DNA of 64,000 bases from Antitrichia curtipendula (lineage: Eukaryota > Streptophyta > Bryopsida > Hypnales > Leucodontaceae), in the NCBI GenBank assembly GCA_951230915.1, contig OX579634.1, positions 52,527,570 to 52,591,569 on the forward strand, in the 5' to 3' direction. Positions 45,585 to 58,807 of this stretch are shown here, piece by piece (within the stretch, counting starts at the first letter, position 1; each line of letters begins with the position of its first letter). Both the position numbers and the translations under genes were made by a program. The notes beneath the pieces are model-generated. The model was given only the letters and a program-made list of their open reading frames with translations, was not told the origin of the DNA and did not search any database.

Positions 45585-46202
45585 CCTTGGATTCCATGAA
45601 TTTCAAATTTGAATTTTCCTCCTTCCTGGACTTGAGGTCGCCCCACCCGTGGTCGCCTCTGCCTTGGATTCCATGAATTTCAAACTTGAATTTCCTTCCT
45701 TCCTGGACAAGAGGTCGCCGCACCCGCGGTCGCCCCTACCTTGGATTCTGGGAATTTGAAACTTGAATTTCCCTCCTTCCTGGACCCGAGGTCGCCCTAC
45801 CTGCGGTCGCCCCTAACTTGGATTCTGTGAATTTGAAACTTGAATTTTCCCTCCCTCCCGGACCCGCAGTCGTCTCACTCGCGGTCGCCCAGGCCTTGAA
45901 GTCCATGAAATTCAAAACTTGAATTTCTTCTTTCCTGAATCCGCGGTCGACCTGAACGCGCGGTCGCCCCTCTTGCGAACGCGCCCGGATCCGTATTCGC
46001 CCAGCGCGACTTCGGGTACATAAGAGGTCGCCCCCTCCTATTCTCGTCACTTTTGATTCCAGCGCTGCGCACTGTCTTTCATCCGTCTCAGAGCGGCTGA
46101 ATGCGTGCTCGTATTCTAGGATTTTGGGGCTTGTAATTGCTACCAAATGTGCGTCACTAAACTATCATTTTTTTGGTGGAGTTCCCAAGGTTGAAATCAT
46201 CC
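45585..46202 (+). promoter_or_regulatory. Gene D upstream 77-bp array, TATA region and shared leader
   Basis: Four 77-bp units begin at 45585, 45662, 45739 and 45816. Each has two GGCGAC-core motifs flanking ctccttcctgga. More GGCGACC-type motifs (45880-46010) lead to gggtacataagagg (46015-46028), a one-base variant of the gene B TATA context. The leader continues ttgcgcact-type sequence, catccgtctcagagcggctgaatgc, homologous to genes A and B. Confidence 0.75.
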
Positions 46203-49200
46203 ATGATGGATGCTAACACAAAAAAAATTAAGAAGAAAGGAGATAGCCAACATAGAAACCGTCGCATCCTTCTTAATCCAGGGGCTGTGGCATTTCAAGG
46301 TTGGGATCGAATCAACGGAGATTGGACGATGGTGATTTGCAAGAAGTTTGTGGAGTGGTGCCATATTGACAAGCTATTCCCTCTTCATCGACACAAATTG
46401 CATCTAAAGATGAATGCTGCAAATCTACATTACTGCAAGGATGTCGCATTTGTGCAACGTTGTATCGAAGTGCATCGACATTTGTACAACACACGAACAG
46501 TGGTCAGGAGCGAGGTCCCGTTGTTCATTTATCAAATTGTGTATGCAGAGCTAGTCTTGGCGCAAACGGTAGATTGGACTACCGTCAAGGCATCGAAGCT
46601 TATCACCATTCCAAGAGCCAAAGACATTCCGAGGGCGGGTCCCTCCGCTAATCCATGGGACGGGCTAGGAAAGAAGAAGTTGATCCAAACAAGGGTGGCG
46701 GATGAAGAATACGTGTGGTCAACTCATGCGAGTTCAGCTAGCGAAGAAAGCTCGGATGAAGAACATACCTCGGGCGTTCCTATGGATGCAATGGATGTTA
46801 CCCCACTTCAGGTTCATCATCCCGAAAACGATGAAGTATTGCAACATGTGTTTGCATGCATCCAAATAGAAGCACTTGATAGACTGGATGGAGAGATCGA
46901 AACAGAGGAGGAGGAGGTGGTGCCGCCTTTGTTGGCATTGCCTTGGGTGAAAGAAGTACCAGCAATGGAAGAACACGTTGAAGGTTCCTATCGTCGAGAT
47001 ACCACGAAAGCCAAAAAACAGTTTTACAAAGAGAAACTTCAACAACTTCTTGAAGATTTGGCAAGGACAGAGGAAGCATGTCAAAATTACGTTAAGGTCA
47101 GTCCCCGCCGATTCAGGCCTTCTGAAGGCATGGTTAGGTGGCGGAATTAGCCATGCAGGCCGATTCTGCCAAGGGAGGGCCGATTCTGTCATGGGAACTT
47201 CTCCAGGAACGCGGGGAACTGCCCTTAACGCTAGGGAACGATCCGCATGCTGCGGATTCTGCAGCAGCACGCGGCCACAGGTCTCGCCCTCCGGGCTCGC
47301 CCAGTGCCGCTTGCTGCTGCAGAATCCGCAGCATGCGGACCGTTCTCTAGTACAAAAAGAAGACTGTGGAAACTTTTGATGGTGAATATGTGTCCACCCT
47401 CCAAGCAAAAATTGAAAGTGGGCAAACCCGTTTGGCCGTGCAAGCTAGAGAGATAACAGACCTGGAGGCATTTTACCGGGAATTTTCCGGTGGTCCAGAC
47501 GGAGGGCTGTGAGTGTTTTAATCTCCCCCCTTCAGAGGTAAAACGTGCACACGGATTCTAGCGACATGAAAAGTAATTTCTAGGGGAAGAAATTAAACGT
47601 AGTGTTCTTTGGCCTTCCAAGCAATGGACACTTTGTTATGTTGATTTTACCTAATTTAAATGCTTCAAAACACACTAATAGTTAAGAAATAAAGGTTGTT
47701 AAAGGTTGATTAAATGCGATTAAACTTCTAGCTAACTAAAATTCTACCTAATGTAAATCAAAGAATACAATTTGCCCTTTCCGAAATGGTAAAGCAAGCT
47801 GGATTCTGATATTCCTAGCAAACGTTATGCGTGGATGAAATCCGGCCTTAATTCTATCCTAAAAACTTCATCCGTCAATTAAAAATAGCAAAATAATGTA
47901 AAATAAATCTAAATTTCAGAATTAAAAGGTTGATTAAATTAACTAATGGAATTTTGAGAAAAACCTAATTTTAACCTATTTTCGGAATTTTCATCCAAAT
48001 TTAGGTCAAATCTTCATCCACACTTTTATCTTTTCAAATTAAAGTAATTTTAAAAGTAAGAGGTGGATTTGGAATCTTCAAAAGATTCTCTAAAAGATTA
48101 TGGTTTCCAAAGATCCCATAGTTGTTCCTTGAGAATATTCCTAATTGTTCTTTAATTAAGCCTAATTCTAAGTTATTATTCTAAACTTAGTGATTTTCTA
48201 TAGTTTTATGGTTTTTTATGGGTAAAGTGATAAATTACTTCTTATAATGGTAAAAAGTAAGAATTTTGGACTTCTAGGTAAAAACTTATGAATGAATGAA
48301 AATTCCCCTTAGTTGGATGGAATTCGGTTTCAAATAAGTTTTATGTAGAATTTAAGGGATAAATTAGGGTTTAATCTCCCCAATTATTCTAATATTTTCT
48401 AGATTCTTAAATTATGTTAGATTTCTTTTGAAATTCCTTTGGATGAAATTACTATTTCGGTTTCCAAATTCACTCAAAGTTAATCTAATTATTACTTTCA
48501 CGATTATAGTTAAGTTTTTTTAAGGTTTTCCAATGATTTTAAATTTTAACTAGCTATCGGATTTCTAATTTTGTTAATTTTAGTTTTCTAATCTAATTTT
48601 TAAAGAATGAAAGCAAAAGAGAAAACAAAAGAAAAGTTTGGAAATTCATACCTCAGTATCGAGAATGTCGATCGTCCCATCATCGCAAAACACCATCATA
48701 ATCGTCTCCTCGAAATTCTCCATTGCCTTTCATGTATTTGGAAGAAATCTTAGTATTATTGTTTCTAAACCTATCTAAAAAGTCCAAGTTTGTTAGTTTT
48801 GGCAATTTAAAACTAATCCTTTGATTTTAGGAAATTAATAATAAATTTAATTCATTTTTCCCAAGTTTCAATGAATAGTAGTTTATTTGATTGCCAATTG
48901 TTTAATAGTTATTTTGTTAAATATTCCAAGATATTAGTTGGTGTTTGTTTGTATCTATTTGGCTTATTAGGCCTAATAAAACAAAACTCAAACAACAAAA
49001 CAACAACTAATTTGTCTTTGGAATCCTAATTAATAACTAAAATCAACCGAATGAATAGTAATCTAATAAAATAAGCTAAAATAATCAAAACAAATCTATC
49101 GATGAATAATAAAAGGAATTTTGCAATCCAAACAATCCAAACTTCAATAGTAAGATTCTAACGAAAAGAATAGAATAATCAAAACAATCCAAATTTCAGT

Positions 49201-52200
49201 AGTAAGATACTAATGAAAAGAATAGAATAATCAAAACAATCCAACTTTCAATAGTAAGATACTAACGAAAAGAATAGAATAATCAAAACAATTCCAAAAT
49301 TCAATAGTAAGATACTAACCTTAGATCCTTTATTCTTCGTCCTTCCTTGTTAACCTTCTTATGATCTCGCTTTCTTCCACTTCTTATGATGTTGTTGTTT
49401 GAATTCTTGGCGATGGCGGAGAGAGAATTTGAGAGGTTCAAGAACCGAGGCGAATGTTAGTTCAAAATCCTTAGTGTTCAAATTTTCCAAAATTTGCAAA
49501 AAAGTTGGTAACGTGGCAACAACCACCTATGTCTTGGGATTTAGTTTTGAGGTTAAGCCACCAAATAGCTTTTGAATCATGAGTTCATAACAATTCTTAC
49601 TGAAAATTTTGGAAAAAATCCAGAATTGTGCTGGATTGTATTTTCAAACCACCGCTGCCCTGACTCTGAAATTTCGTTACCACAGGAGGTCGTCTCCTTC
49701 CGTTTTCTCCTCCTTGCTGTCAGTTTTCAGCCCCTGTCTGGTCCCGTCAGGTCGGGATCTCGAGCAGGGTCATTGGGGTCTCGTCCCGTCTCCTTTGTTG
49801 TCGTGTCGTCCGTGTCCGCCGTCAGGTCGTCAGGTCGGGGTCTCGGCAGGGTCGTTGGGGTCTCGTCCCGTCCTGCTGCTAGTCGAAACGTTCCCAGTCT
49901 TTGGCCCCCAGCGTTCCCTTGCTCTCGTCTCCACAGGCCCTTACTGATCCTTACTAAAACTGAAATTTCGACACCCTTAATCAAACTGAAATTGACTTTT
50001 AAAGAACAAAAATCAATCTCTTCCTTTTAAAAAAACAACAACAACACTAGAATATAATCAAGAATTGTTAATTGTAAAACACAAAACAAGGATAAGCTTA
50101 ATTTTTGTGAACAATATCTAAAACTTAAATGAATGATAATCAAAATAACCAACTTGGGAGTAACATAAGCAATAAATGACAAATTGGAAGCAAAATACCT
50201 CCACCACGTGTCCAAAACAAAGGGGAAATGAAACAACAAACTTTGAACTTTAAATAAGGTTCAAAAGAACCTTATTTTGTGATTCCAAATTAAAGCTTCG
50301 CCGTACGAGGTAAATATGAGTTTTAAATGGCAAATCTTAACTTTCAAAAAGTCAAAGCTTCGCCGTGCGGGGGCAACCCCAGGTCAAATCGAACAATTTT
50401 AAGTTTCAAGTATCCGTTTCCAGGGTTCAAAAAGTCAAAGCTTTGCCGTGCGGGAGCAACCCCAGGACAAATGGAGCTTTTTAAGCCAATTTAAGTATTT
50501 CGAAAGTTAGATTCTAAAGGAGGTACACATGAAAGTGTTTAACCGAACATTAGAAACGAATCTTCCGAAATTTCAAGTCAAAGTCAATCAATTAACTGCT
50601 AAAGGAGGTACACATGAAAGTGTTTAACCGAACATTAGCAATTAAACCTCAAATTCCGTTATACAACGAACTTTGAGTAGGAAATTAGTCTAAAATACTT
50701 TTGGCAAGGTCAAGCCCCGCCGCTTTAAGTATTTAGTACCAAATGCGTTCACGTGCTACAATGGATTAGTATTCAAGTAATCTTAAGCAAAGAATCAAAG
50801 TTTTGGGGCTTTCAACCTCCAAATTCAAAAGAAAGCAATAGGTTTTGAAGGGACCCTCTAGTCCTTCAAAACACAAGAGAATTAGCGGAAAATGCAAAGA
50901 AATAGAAGGAATTAGCCAATTTTTGGCTTAAAGTGCTCCAACAACGTGTTGGTAGCACAACAGAGCAACAATAAGGAAATGGAAATAAGGTTTGGTCTGA
51001 CAACGTGTCAGTACCAAAGAGAAAAGAAAATGAGAGTGAGGGTATAAGAATGAGGGTACCGACAACCTCGAGGGGAGGCCTTTTATACTCGAGCCAAGCC
51101 CTCCCCGGTAAGTTGTCGGTTAAAAAACGTTTAATTAACTATCTAACTAAATTCTAAACTACTATGAGATATTTTGCATGTAATCTTTGTTTAATAGGAA
51201 GGAAGGTCCCTAAGCAAGTTCCTTGAAGGCTTTAATTAGCCTTGAAATCTTGCCTAAATCAAATCCTTGATTGTCCCCAAAGATTTTATGAAAATAACCC
51301 TAACTAACCTAGATATTTTGCAATTTAATCCTAGGTCAAATCCAAATATTCTTAGTTTAATCTAAATTGGCTTTTAAAGGAAAGATTTGACATCTTAACT
51401 AAATCCAATCTTCGATTTTCACCAAGATATTTTGTTAATTAACCTCGAATTACTACAAATTACTCTAAAAAAGTCAAACTAAGAGCTGACCCTATCTATC
51501 TTTTAGGGAAAAACTCCAATTTGAAAACCGATTGCGCCATCGCGTTCAGAAGACCCCAATTAGTCTAGGGGACCCCCTACCTCCTTCTTCCAGGCTGTAA
51601 ATATTTGTAAAAACCACTAACGGTAATTCTAGAGAAAAGTCAAAATCCCAACTAATGGAATTTGAGTTTCCCGAGAAAACTAATTGGCTAGGGTTGCTTG
51701 GAAGGTTCGTGGTAGTAAGAAAACATTCCTTGTTTGCGACATTCGGACACCGCTAGCTCCTGGCTCGCCGGTCAACTCGCCGTCGTTTTGTAAATTCTTG
51801 TTAAATTTGATGTTGATGCCGATTCGGGTACTTTTGACTATCAGAAAGTCTTTAAACTTGACAGGTCGCTCATTTAATACATAAAACTCTAATCTAATTT
51901 TTAGTGAGATTTTACCGCACTCTGGGTAATTTCTAAGAAATTACCATCAGTTTTAAAGGCGGTTGACTTCCCATGGAGTCATCGTGGAGTTTTGTAAAAT
52001 CCCGAAACTTTTGGGCAATCTTTTGGAAAGTGTCCAAAGGCCAAGGGCAAAACCAAACCTCCAATAAGGATGCTAATTTTAGCAATTCCTTAATAATTTC
52101 CGCCCGGGGGGGAAATTATTCTGGTACCGGGGTTGTTGTGGATGATTAGCTCCGCTGTTGATCTCTTGGCATGCTTTTACCCTAAAAGCACCTTTCTGTA

Positions 52201-53002
52201 AGCTCCAATCACCTCGCCTTTCTTCTACTTTGCATTCTGATTCATATTCTTCAACATTTATAGGTCTTCATGTAACTAATCCGTATTCTACATGAATTGG
52301 ATCGAGATACATCTAAACCTTGATATGGACTCTTGTACTTTAGCCAGGATGTCACATGTATTCACATGTCAAGTGTTACATGGACAAGACACTAGAACTG
52401 GCTAACTCTTACTTCATCACATCTCTCTAATACGTTAATATGGACTCTAAGACACTGAACTTAAGACATAAACATAGAAAAGCATAGTATTTTGTGCTTT
52501 CCATGAATTTAGGAAGGTTCCTCACTAATCTGGTAGGGACTTCTACCAAACTCCTCTCAACTACTAATTCATGCTATTTTGCGTGAATTAACACTAAAAA
52601 CTAACAATAAATCGCGAAAAATAAATCCAGAGCTTCAAGTGCTAACTTGAGGGCTCACAAGGGCCTAGCACTGGCGGCAGTGAGGAAGCCAAGGCTCGGC
52701 TTTCCAAAATTATAGAAGATTGCAGGATGGAAGAAGATCGGTACATTACTGCAAAGAGAAGTGTGGAGGAAGGACGGTCAGGGATAATTCACCTGACCCA
52801 AATCGGGGATCGGGCCCCTCTTGATCGTGTCTCCGAATTCAATGCCCAAGATGTTGATAAGCTATATGGGACACCGCAAGCAAAAGTAGCCGACTTGAAG
52901 AAGAAGTTAGCTACTTGTCTCTCGTTGGAAGAGAATTTGCAACGAAGCGTGCATCAGTTGAACCAACACATTGATTTATCCAAATCGTGGAGAAAATTTT
53001 AG
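46203..53002 (+). CDS. Gene D: WCHI-domain coiled-coil protein, split by an intron and a 5.15-kb insertion
   Basis: ATG at 46203 (MMDANTKK); the open frame upstream has only non-ATG starts. Exon 1 is 46203-47096 (298 codons): basic KIKKKGDSQH stretch, AFQGW, EWCHIDKLFP, spaced His/Cys, VDWTTVKA, then an acidic linker and coiled coil. Intron 47097-47350 (AAG|GTCAGT ... CTCTAG|TAC), phase 0. Exon 2 is 47351-47507 continued at 52665-53002 after removing the inserted element and its AGGGC duplicate; together they give 165 codons with no stop. The C-terminus ends SKSWRKF, matching the HKAWRKF motif of gene B. Length would be 462 residues. As present in the window the gene is interrupted. Confidence 0.72.
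47236..47345. repeat. 32-bp hairpin inside the gene D intron
   Basis: Arms 47236-47267 and 47314-47345 pair at 31 of 32 positions around a 46-base loop. They include gaacg-tccgcatgctgcgg and attctgcagcag. The right arm ends four bases before the splice acceptor. The intron is much more GC-rich than the spacers. It could be a small foldback element that supplied the intron, or a structured intron. Confidence 0.8.
49149..49320. repeat. 52-bp tandem repeat inside the TG...CA element
   Basis: The marker agtaagat begins at 49149, 49201, 49253 and 49306. The unit includes gaaaagaatagaataatcaa. Confidence 0.85.
50280..50645. repeat. Dispersed duplications inside the TG...CA element
   Basis: aaagcttcgccgt(a/g)cg occurs near 50293, 50347 and 50437, the last two followed by g-gcaaccccagg. 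A second unit, ctaaaggaggtacacatgaa, occurs near 50513 and 50598. Related aaagctttgccgt sequence appears on the minus strand at 62580-62900. Confidence 0.7.
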
Positions 53003-55129
53003 AGGCAAGGTTACTTTAAGAGCTTCGGGCAACGTAACATCTCATGTCTGAAGAGGGTAGAGTACGAGGTGATGGTCGAGGTGGAATCCGAGAAAAAGAA
53101 AAGAGAAGAGAAAGACAAGAAGGATATTGCATGATTTTGATTAGTTGCAATTGTTGTAGGACTATATGCTTTTGTAAACATGTATATATACCCGCGGATT
53201 ATGTATTTGATATTCAAGATTTAATGCAAATTTGTCCATTTCAAATCTTGATTCTCTATTGTTGAGGGCTCTTGGATATAAGGCTCTAGGAAATAGGGCT
53301 CTTGTACATTAGAGGTTGGAAAAAAATCACATCAGAATTTAAATTACAAAATTTGTGGACTACAATTTCATTACACATAAATTGATTGTGGTTCAACATG
53401 TTATGCCATTTAAAACCGACCATCTTTAAAGAGGCCACTTCTTCAAGTAGAACACGGGAAAAAAAAATTAAAAGATATCAAATTGGTTTAAAATTTGAAC
53501 ATGGTTATGATCAAACATTGTAATCTTCCAACTCATAAGTGATGTTGTTATGTTTTGTTTTGCCCTTACACGTGGAGCATGTATCTTTCTTTTTAGAATT
53601 TGAAATTACTATGCATTTTTTAGGAAATAATGAAGAAATTCCATATCTCATACAGAATATACTCAAAATATCTTACATTTTCACCATAGAATTATATTAT
53701 GATTAATAACATCATTATGTACACCGAAGTTGACGTGCCATGCTAAAATGGGAGACATAACAAACAATTCTTATAGGCCCAAAGTTCATATTGCTATAAA
53801 ATAGTAAAAATTAGCATTATTTCAAATATTCCAATTGGAATAAAAAATGTATGTAACAAGCGTGCCAAGCATTAGGTAGACTCAAGATTAAGAAATGCCA
53901 TTTGAATTCATGAAATTCACAGCAGTAAAAAACTACAAGAAATGCCCAAAATTCACTTTAAGGGTGATTTGTGGATTAACCCCTAAAGCCCCGAGGTCTT
54001 TTTTCCATCAAAACACACTTAAAACTGCCACTTCTATTGCAAAGAGCAAAAAACTATAAAAATTGTTTTTTTTTGCATATCTAACCGTAGGATCTTATAC
54101 TAGACTAGTATAAAAATGTATGCAAGAAATTTCAGAAACTTTGACCACATAGATTGCAAGATATTTGCATTCAAAGTGAAGAAAACAAGTTTTTTTGCAC
54201 CTTACTTGACTAGATTTATGGGCTTTGAACCTATTTAACTTAAATTTTTTGTATTGCTGATTTTGATTTTCTAAGATTATATATTGAATAATTCAGTTGA
54301 GAATCTAGGAAAAAAAATTCAAGAAAAAAACACTAAATTTTCACTCATTAAAAAATTGTTAAATAGAAGTAGGTTCAAGATTGAAGGAATAACTAAATCG
54401 TTAATAGCTCGAAGGCAAAATTGAAATACGATAATTCGAACGGTGAGATTGTTCTAGCATGCAAATTCAACTTTGTCTAACAATTTTTTTCTGAAAATGG
54501 AAAAAAATTCCATTAAAAAATGAATCCTAAAAGTTATTTTTTCAAGAAGATGCTTAGATTGCCCGAAAAACTAAGATTGTCCATAACTTTTTCATTTTTA
54601 GTCCAAATAGAATGAATCAAAGCTTCAAATGTACACAAAAAGACATAGATTTTGGAAAAAATATTTAAAAAATTTATTTTGACTTTTTGTGATTTTTTTG
54701 TGTTGCCCGCCAAACTCTATTTTTGGCATAACTTTTTCTCTCGGGCACCATTTGAAATAAAAATTATATATCCACAAAGCTCTTGCAGAACTGCACAACC
54801 TCAAGAAATCCCAAAAACATTCTTTACAAATTGAGGTCACAAGAACCTACCCGGACCCAAATTGTCCCCCAAGGGGACAAACGATCCTTTAGGGTTTAAG
54901 CATCTTCTTCCCTAGAAAGGTCAATAGCACCATATTGTAGTAAGTTGCAATACTATTTATCACAAATATACTAAAGTGGCCTCCAAAAAAATGAATTAGA
55001 TCAATAAACATTTTTTCCATCCTACATTGATAGGTGAAGTCATCCAGTGGACACCTAACGTCCACAAGCGGCCCTAAAAAGAAAAAAAAATTGCACACAT
55101 GCTTACCCATGGACCATGGTCGCATTATA
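53003..55129. other. AT-rich spacer between gene D and the transposase
   Basis: No gene is seen. 53970-54900 is a diverged copy of the spacer module at 10.0-11.25 kb: cccctaaagccccgagg, ccgtaggatcttata, ggtgagattgttctagca, tctcgggcaccatttgaaat and gtcccccaaggggac follow in the same order. This ties the transposase half of the element to its cargo half. Confidence 0.6.
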
Positions 55130-55532
55130 CTGGAGTCGCGGTCGCCCCAGAAAAGGACGTGCAGTCGCCTGGCGGGCACCCGAAGTCGCCCTTTATGGGA
55201 CCCGCAGTCGCCCTACTGGACCCACGGTCGTCCCCTCAGCCTGTACCCGAGGTCGCCTCTGTACCCGAGGTCGCCCTCACCCACAACCCCTCTTGGACTA
55301 TAAAGCCTGAAGGGCAGCCATTGCCTCTCATCTTGCTCCGGTGATAAAGCTCTTGTCTTGAATCCTCTAAAGAGGCTTCCTACGGATGTTTAGGTTCTTT
55401 GGAGGGCAACAATCTAGCTTTGAGAGGTTCATAGGACCACTCTTGGCGGGTGGCTTTGTCATTACTTCTTTTGATTGGTCCGGTTTTTTCGATAAAGTAA
55501 TTTTTCTGTGAGACCCATTGCGGATCTGCAAG
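55130..55532 (+). promoter_or_regulatory. Transposase upstream array and TATA box
   Basis: Eight or so GGCGAC-core units (gtcgccc, cccgaggtcgcc) lie at 55135-55280, followed by TATAAA at 55299-55304 and a leader of about 230 bases to the ATG at 55533. The leader does not clearly match the A/B/D cassette beyond a short gcctctcatcttgc. Confidence 0.7.
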
Positions 55533-58500
55533 ATGGCTGGCCGAGGTGGTGGGAGGACGACGCCTGCTAGCGATACACATAGGGCCACAAAGGAGTGGGA
55601 CCCTTGACTCATAATATGCACTGAAGGTGATGCCTCCTTGTATCCGAAGAAATGCAGATTCTATGGGTGGAGCACAGTATTTGTACGGAAGAGGGCATTG
55701 ACTCACTTTGGATTTGGCGCCACGCGTAGACATGATCTCTGTCAACGTATCCCTCCAAACATATTGGAAAAGTTTAGGAACTGTATGGGGGTTGTTCCAA
55801 AATTCATGAGCTACGAAGAAATGTACGATGCGCCGATTGCACTCAATGCAGATGATGGTGTTGTTGGGCCCCTTGTTGGGCCTGAAGTGGAGGTGGATTT
55901 TGAAGGGTCCAGGGACCCTAGTCGTATGAATGAACCATTGACTCCTAATCCAGACTCAGTAGATTCTACTCCAGCGATAGTGAAGAGAAGGAGGAATGTG
56001 CCTTTCATTTCCCGTCAAAGAAGTATGGATGAAGCATTACAATTGGCCCTCCGACAGAAGTTAGATAAAATGTGGGCTTCCTTTTTTTATGAAGCCAACA
56101 TAGCCTTTAACGTCGTGCAACATCCTGTGTTTATAAATGCAGTGAAGGAAACCGTTATAGCTGGATTTGTGTATCAATCGCCATCATACAATGCAGTGCG
56201 CATGAAAATGATAGATGTGAAAAAGGCAGCTGTAGGAACATGGTCTCCCAGCAGACGAGGAACTCTATTGACCAGTATGGAGCGACTATTTGTTTAGATG
56301 GATGGTCTGATACCAACACTCGTCCTTTGTTGAATATGATGCTTGTATGTCCTGCTGGGGATGTTTTTTTGGGCTCGGTGGATAGCACAGGGGTGAGGAA
56401 GGACATTGCCTACACCACAGATATTATGGCTCAATACATAGACCAGGTTGGACCAGCAAACATTGTTCAACTATGTACGGACAATGCCGCAGTAATGACA
56501 GGGGCCATGACAAGGTTGCAAGAAATGTACCCTCACATGTATAAACAAGGGTGTGCAGCACACATTTTGGATTTATTTTTGGAAGACTGGAGAAAGGAAA
56601 GGAAAGTGACTGAATTGGTGGAGGACTGTAGGAAAATTTGCACGTTCATCAAAAAATATCAGCTCACTTTGACTCTGTTTTGGAAATATTCACCGCACAA
56701 GGTGTTGAGACTCCCTGCCTTAATGCGGTTTGTTTGCAACTTCCTCATGGTAGATTGTCTCGTGGATTGCAAGCAAGCATTGCACAACGTGATTTATGAT
56801 GAGATGTATGCGCCTTTTGAGATGAGTTTGTTTCAGCAGAAGAATGGATACATAGTTCAAGGACGAGCCGTGCGTGCAAGACAAAACATTCTTTCAAAAG
56901 CGTTCTGGGTGAAATGTGAGAATTTTCTGCACATGGTACAGCCTGTGCTCGTTGCTCTTCGAGTGTTTGATGGAAAGATCCCGGCAATGCCCAAAGCTTT
57001 GATGGTGATGCAGAGCTTGAAAGAGCACGTGTACTCGTTGAGGAATGAGCCTTTTTTTTTAGACCCCGCAATTGCAGACAAGTACAAGAAGCAGTTTGAC
57101 GCTCGTTGGAAATTGATGCTCACAGATTTGCACTATGCAGGTGCACTATTGAACCCATATTTTCTTGATATAGCAACCATTCAAAACAATGGCGAGGCCA
57201 AATCTGCCTTGAATCGAGTCATACGAAAACTCAGCGAGCCATTGGGAGTGTCACCCATGGAGGCAATGAGTGAGCTTGTGGAATTCAAAGAAAAGACAGG
57301 TCCATTTGACCCTTTGATGGAGGCTCCTGATATCACTCAAGGTACACTACTACCCCATCAGTGGTGGAACCATGTGGGTGGTAATGCTCTCCCGAAAATT
57401 GCAAAGAGAATTCTATCTTTGACATGCTCAATATCTTCATGTGAAAGGAATTGGAGCATGTATTCGTTTGTACACAGTAAAGTGCGAAATTGCCTGGCCA
57501 CATCTAAGGCGGAGGCATTGGTGTATATTTACGCCAACAACAAGCTCAAACGTGAGAAACGTGGACACAATCCTGCCCTTTTTTACGATAAGTACCTAAT
57601 GGATGGAGATATTGAAGAAGAGAACGAGGAGGCATTGTCTTCGGGTGACGAAGATGACGTGGTTTCTAGAGTTAGTTGGGCTGCCGATAATCGTATGGAG
57701 GTAGAAGAGCGCTTGCATGAAAATCCTTGGATTGGAATGATGCTTGCTGCTGTTGACCTCCCCCCAAGACGACGTTACGTCCACACTTTTACGGATGGTA
57801 ATGATGAGAACAATTCTGGTGAAGAGGAGCCCCTACGTACACCAGAACGGAATCGCGTCTTTACATGGGATGAAGCTGCAACCGCATATTCACCGCTACC
57901 GAGGGAAAGAACTTTTCATGACAACAACGAAGGCGTACAAAATCCAGTGCTTGCACTAGAAGAGCTTGCAAGATCTCCAGTACTAGCACATCTGTCTTCA
58001 AGCATGCCAATAAATCTTCGGAGCGCTGCACGAGTTATTGTGGAAAGTGAAAGAGAAGAAGAGGCAGTACACATTGATGAGGTTGTACGTGAGGGGTGCC
58101 CAATTCCTGTAGTAGTGAATGCGCGTACCACCCGAATAACAGAAACGGTGGAGTACGATTCAGATGTGCCTCTACAAGCTATTCTGAATTTGAATCATAA
58201 TGCATCTTTAAATCGAGGAGCAAGTCAGAGCGTGGCTACGGTCACAAGGTCTATTCCAACCCATCTGCCAAGGCCGCCGGTGCATCGAGGTCCACCACGG
58301 ACCATTGATGAGGAAGTCCATGCCTCAGCTTCGCAACCCACTCAACCTTCATCAACGTTAGCCCCAGGGGCATCATCATTGGGCACGCGTAGACACAACA
58401 GTGGAGGAAAGAAGCATATTAGGAGGGTTCACGAGGTGGTCCATAGAAATCCTAAACGTCAAAATCAAGTTGTCCAACAGTTCAGCATGGGGGCGGAATG

Positions 58501-58807
58501 TTCCAATCAAAATGTCGGTCAATCAAGTGGAGGAGGGCGACACCGTACACCCAACACTGATGGAACCACGGACGTGTTGAGGTGCACGAAATGTTTGGTG
58601 CAAACAGAGGGCGTTGCCGGTGTAGATACTGAAGTGCGGAATCTGAATTTAGAGGTAGAACAAGAGGTACGAAACATACCAGTGCCAAGAGAAGAAGACG
58701 AGAACAAGAGCTCGACCGACAACAAGAATAGGGACGAGTCGCATGAAGATACAGACCCCAACGCCGATGAAGTGTCAAATGATGACGACTTTGATCCTGG
58801 TGAATAG
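55533..58807 (+). pseudogene. hAT transposase (BED, DUF659, hAT-C), decayed
   Basis: Start MAGRGGGRTT at 55533. TGA at 55605-55607 interrupts the N-terminus. The BED-type finger reads KKCRFYGW, with Tyr where the second zinc Cys is expected, then ALTHFGFG. The frame shifts by one near 56215-56240 (a missing base, possibly in the A5 tract). From 56240 the frame is open for 855 codons: CLDGWSD (first catalytic Asp), LCTDNAAVM (second Asp), CAAHILDLFLEDW, and the hAT-C dimerisation segment with SSCERNWSMYSFVHSKVRN (catalytic Glu). A long acidic and Ser/Pro-rich tail follows. Catalytic residues are intact, so decay is confined to the first 235 residues. The element is the expected substrate. Confidence 0.85.

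Larger units (their letters stand above)
47508..52659. mobile_element. 5152-bp TG...CA element with AGGGC target duplication (candidate giant solo LTR)
   Basis: It starts TGTGAGTG and ends GGCTCACA, and is flanked by AGGGC at 47503-47507 and 52660-52664. TG...CA ends with a 5-bp duplication fit an LTR retrotransposon. I see no internal coding region, no second LTR copy and no long terminal duplication, so a single very long solo LTR or a non-coding derivative is the best reading. A related sequence lies in reverse orientation in 61-64 kb. The short TGTGAG/CTCACA inversion also allows a DNA transposon. Confidence 0.65.

Noticed and set aside
1112..45901. The 14-kb inverted repeat as a palindromic segmental duplication or assembly fold-back
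   Set aside because: The arms end exactly at transposon termini with different target sequences, differ in unit number in four arrays, and are separated by 16 kb of unrelated DNA.
47134..47456. Several short frames on both strands around the gene D intron
   Set aside because: They are produced by the 32-bp hairpin arms and overlap the intron and exon 2 in other frames.
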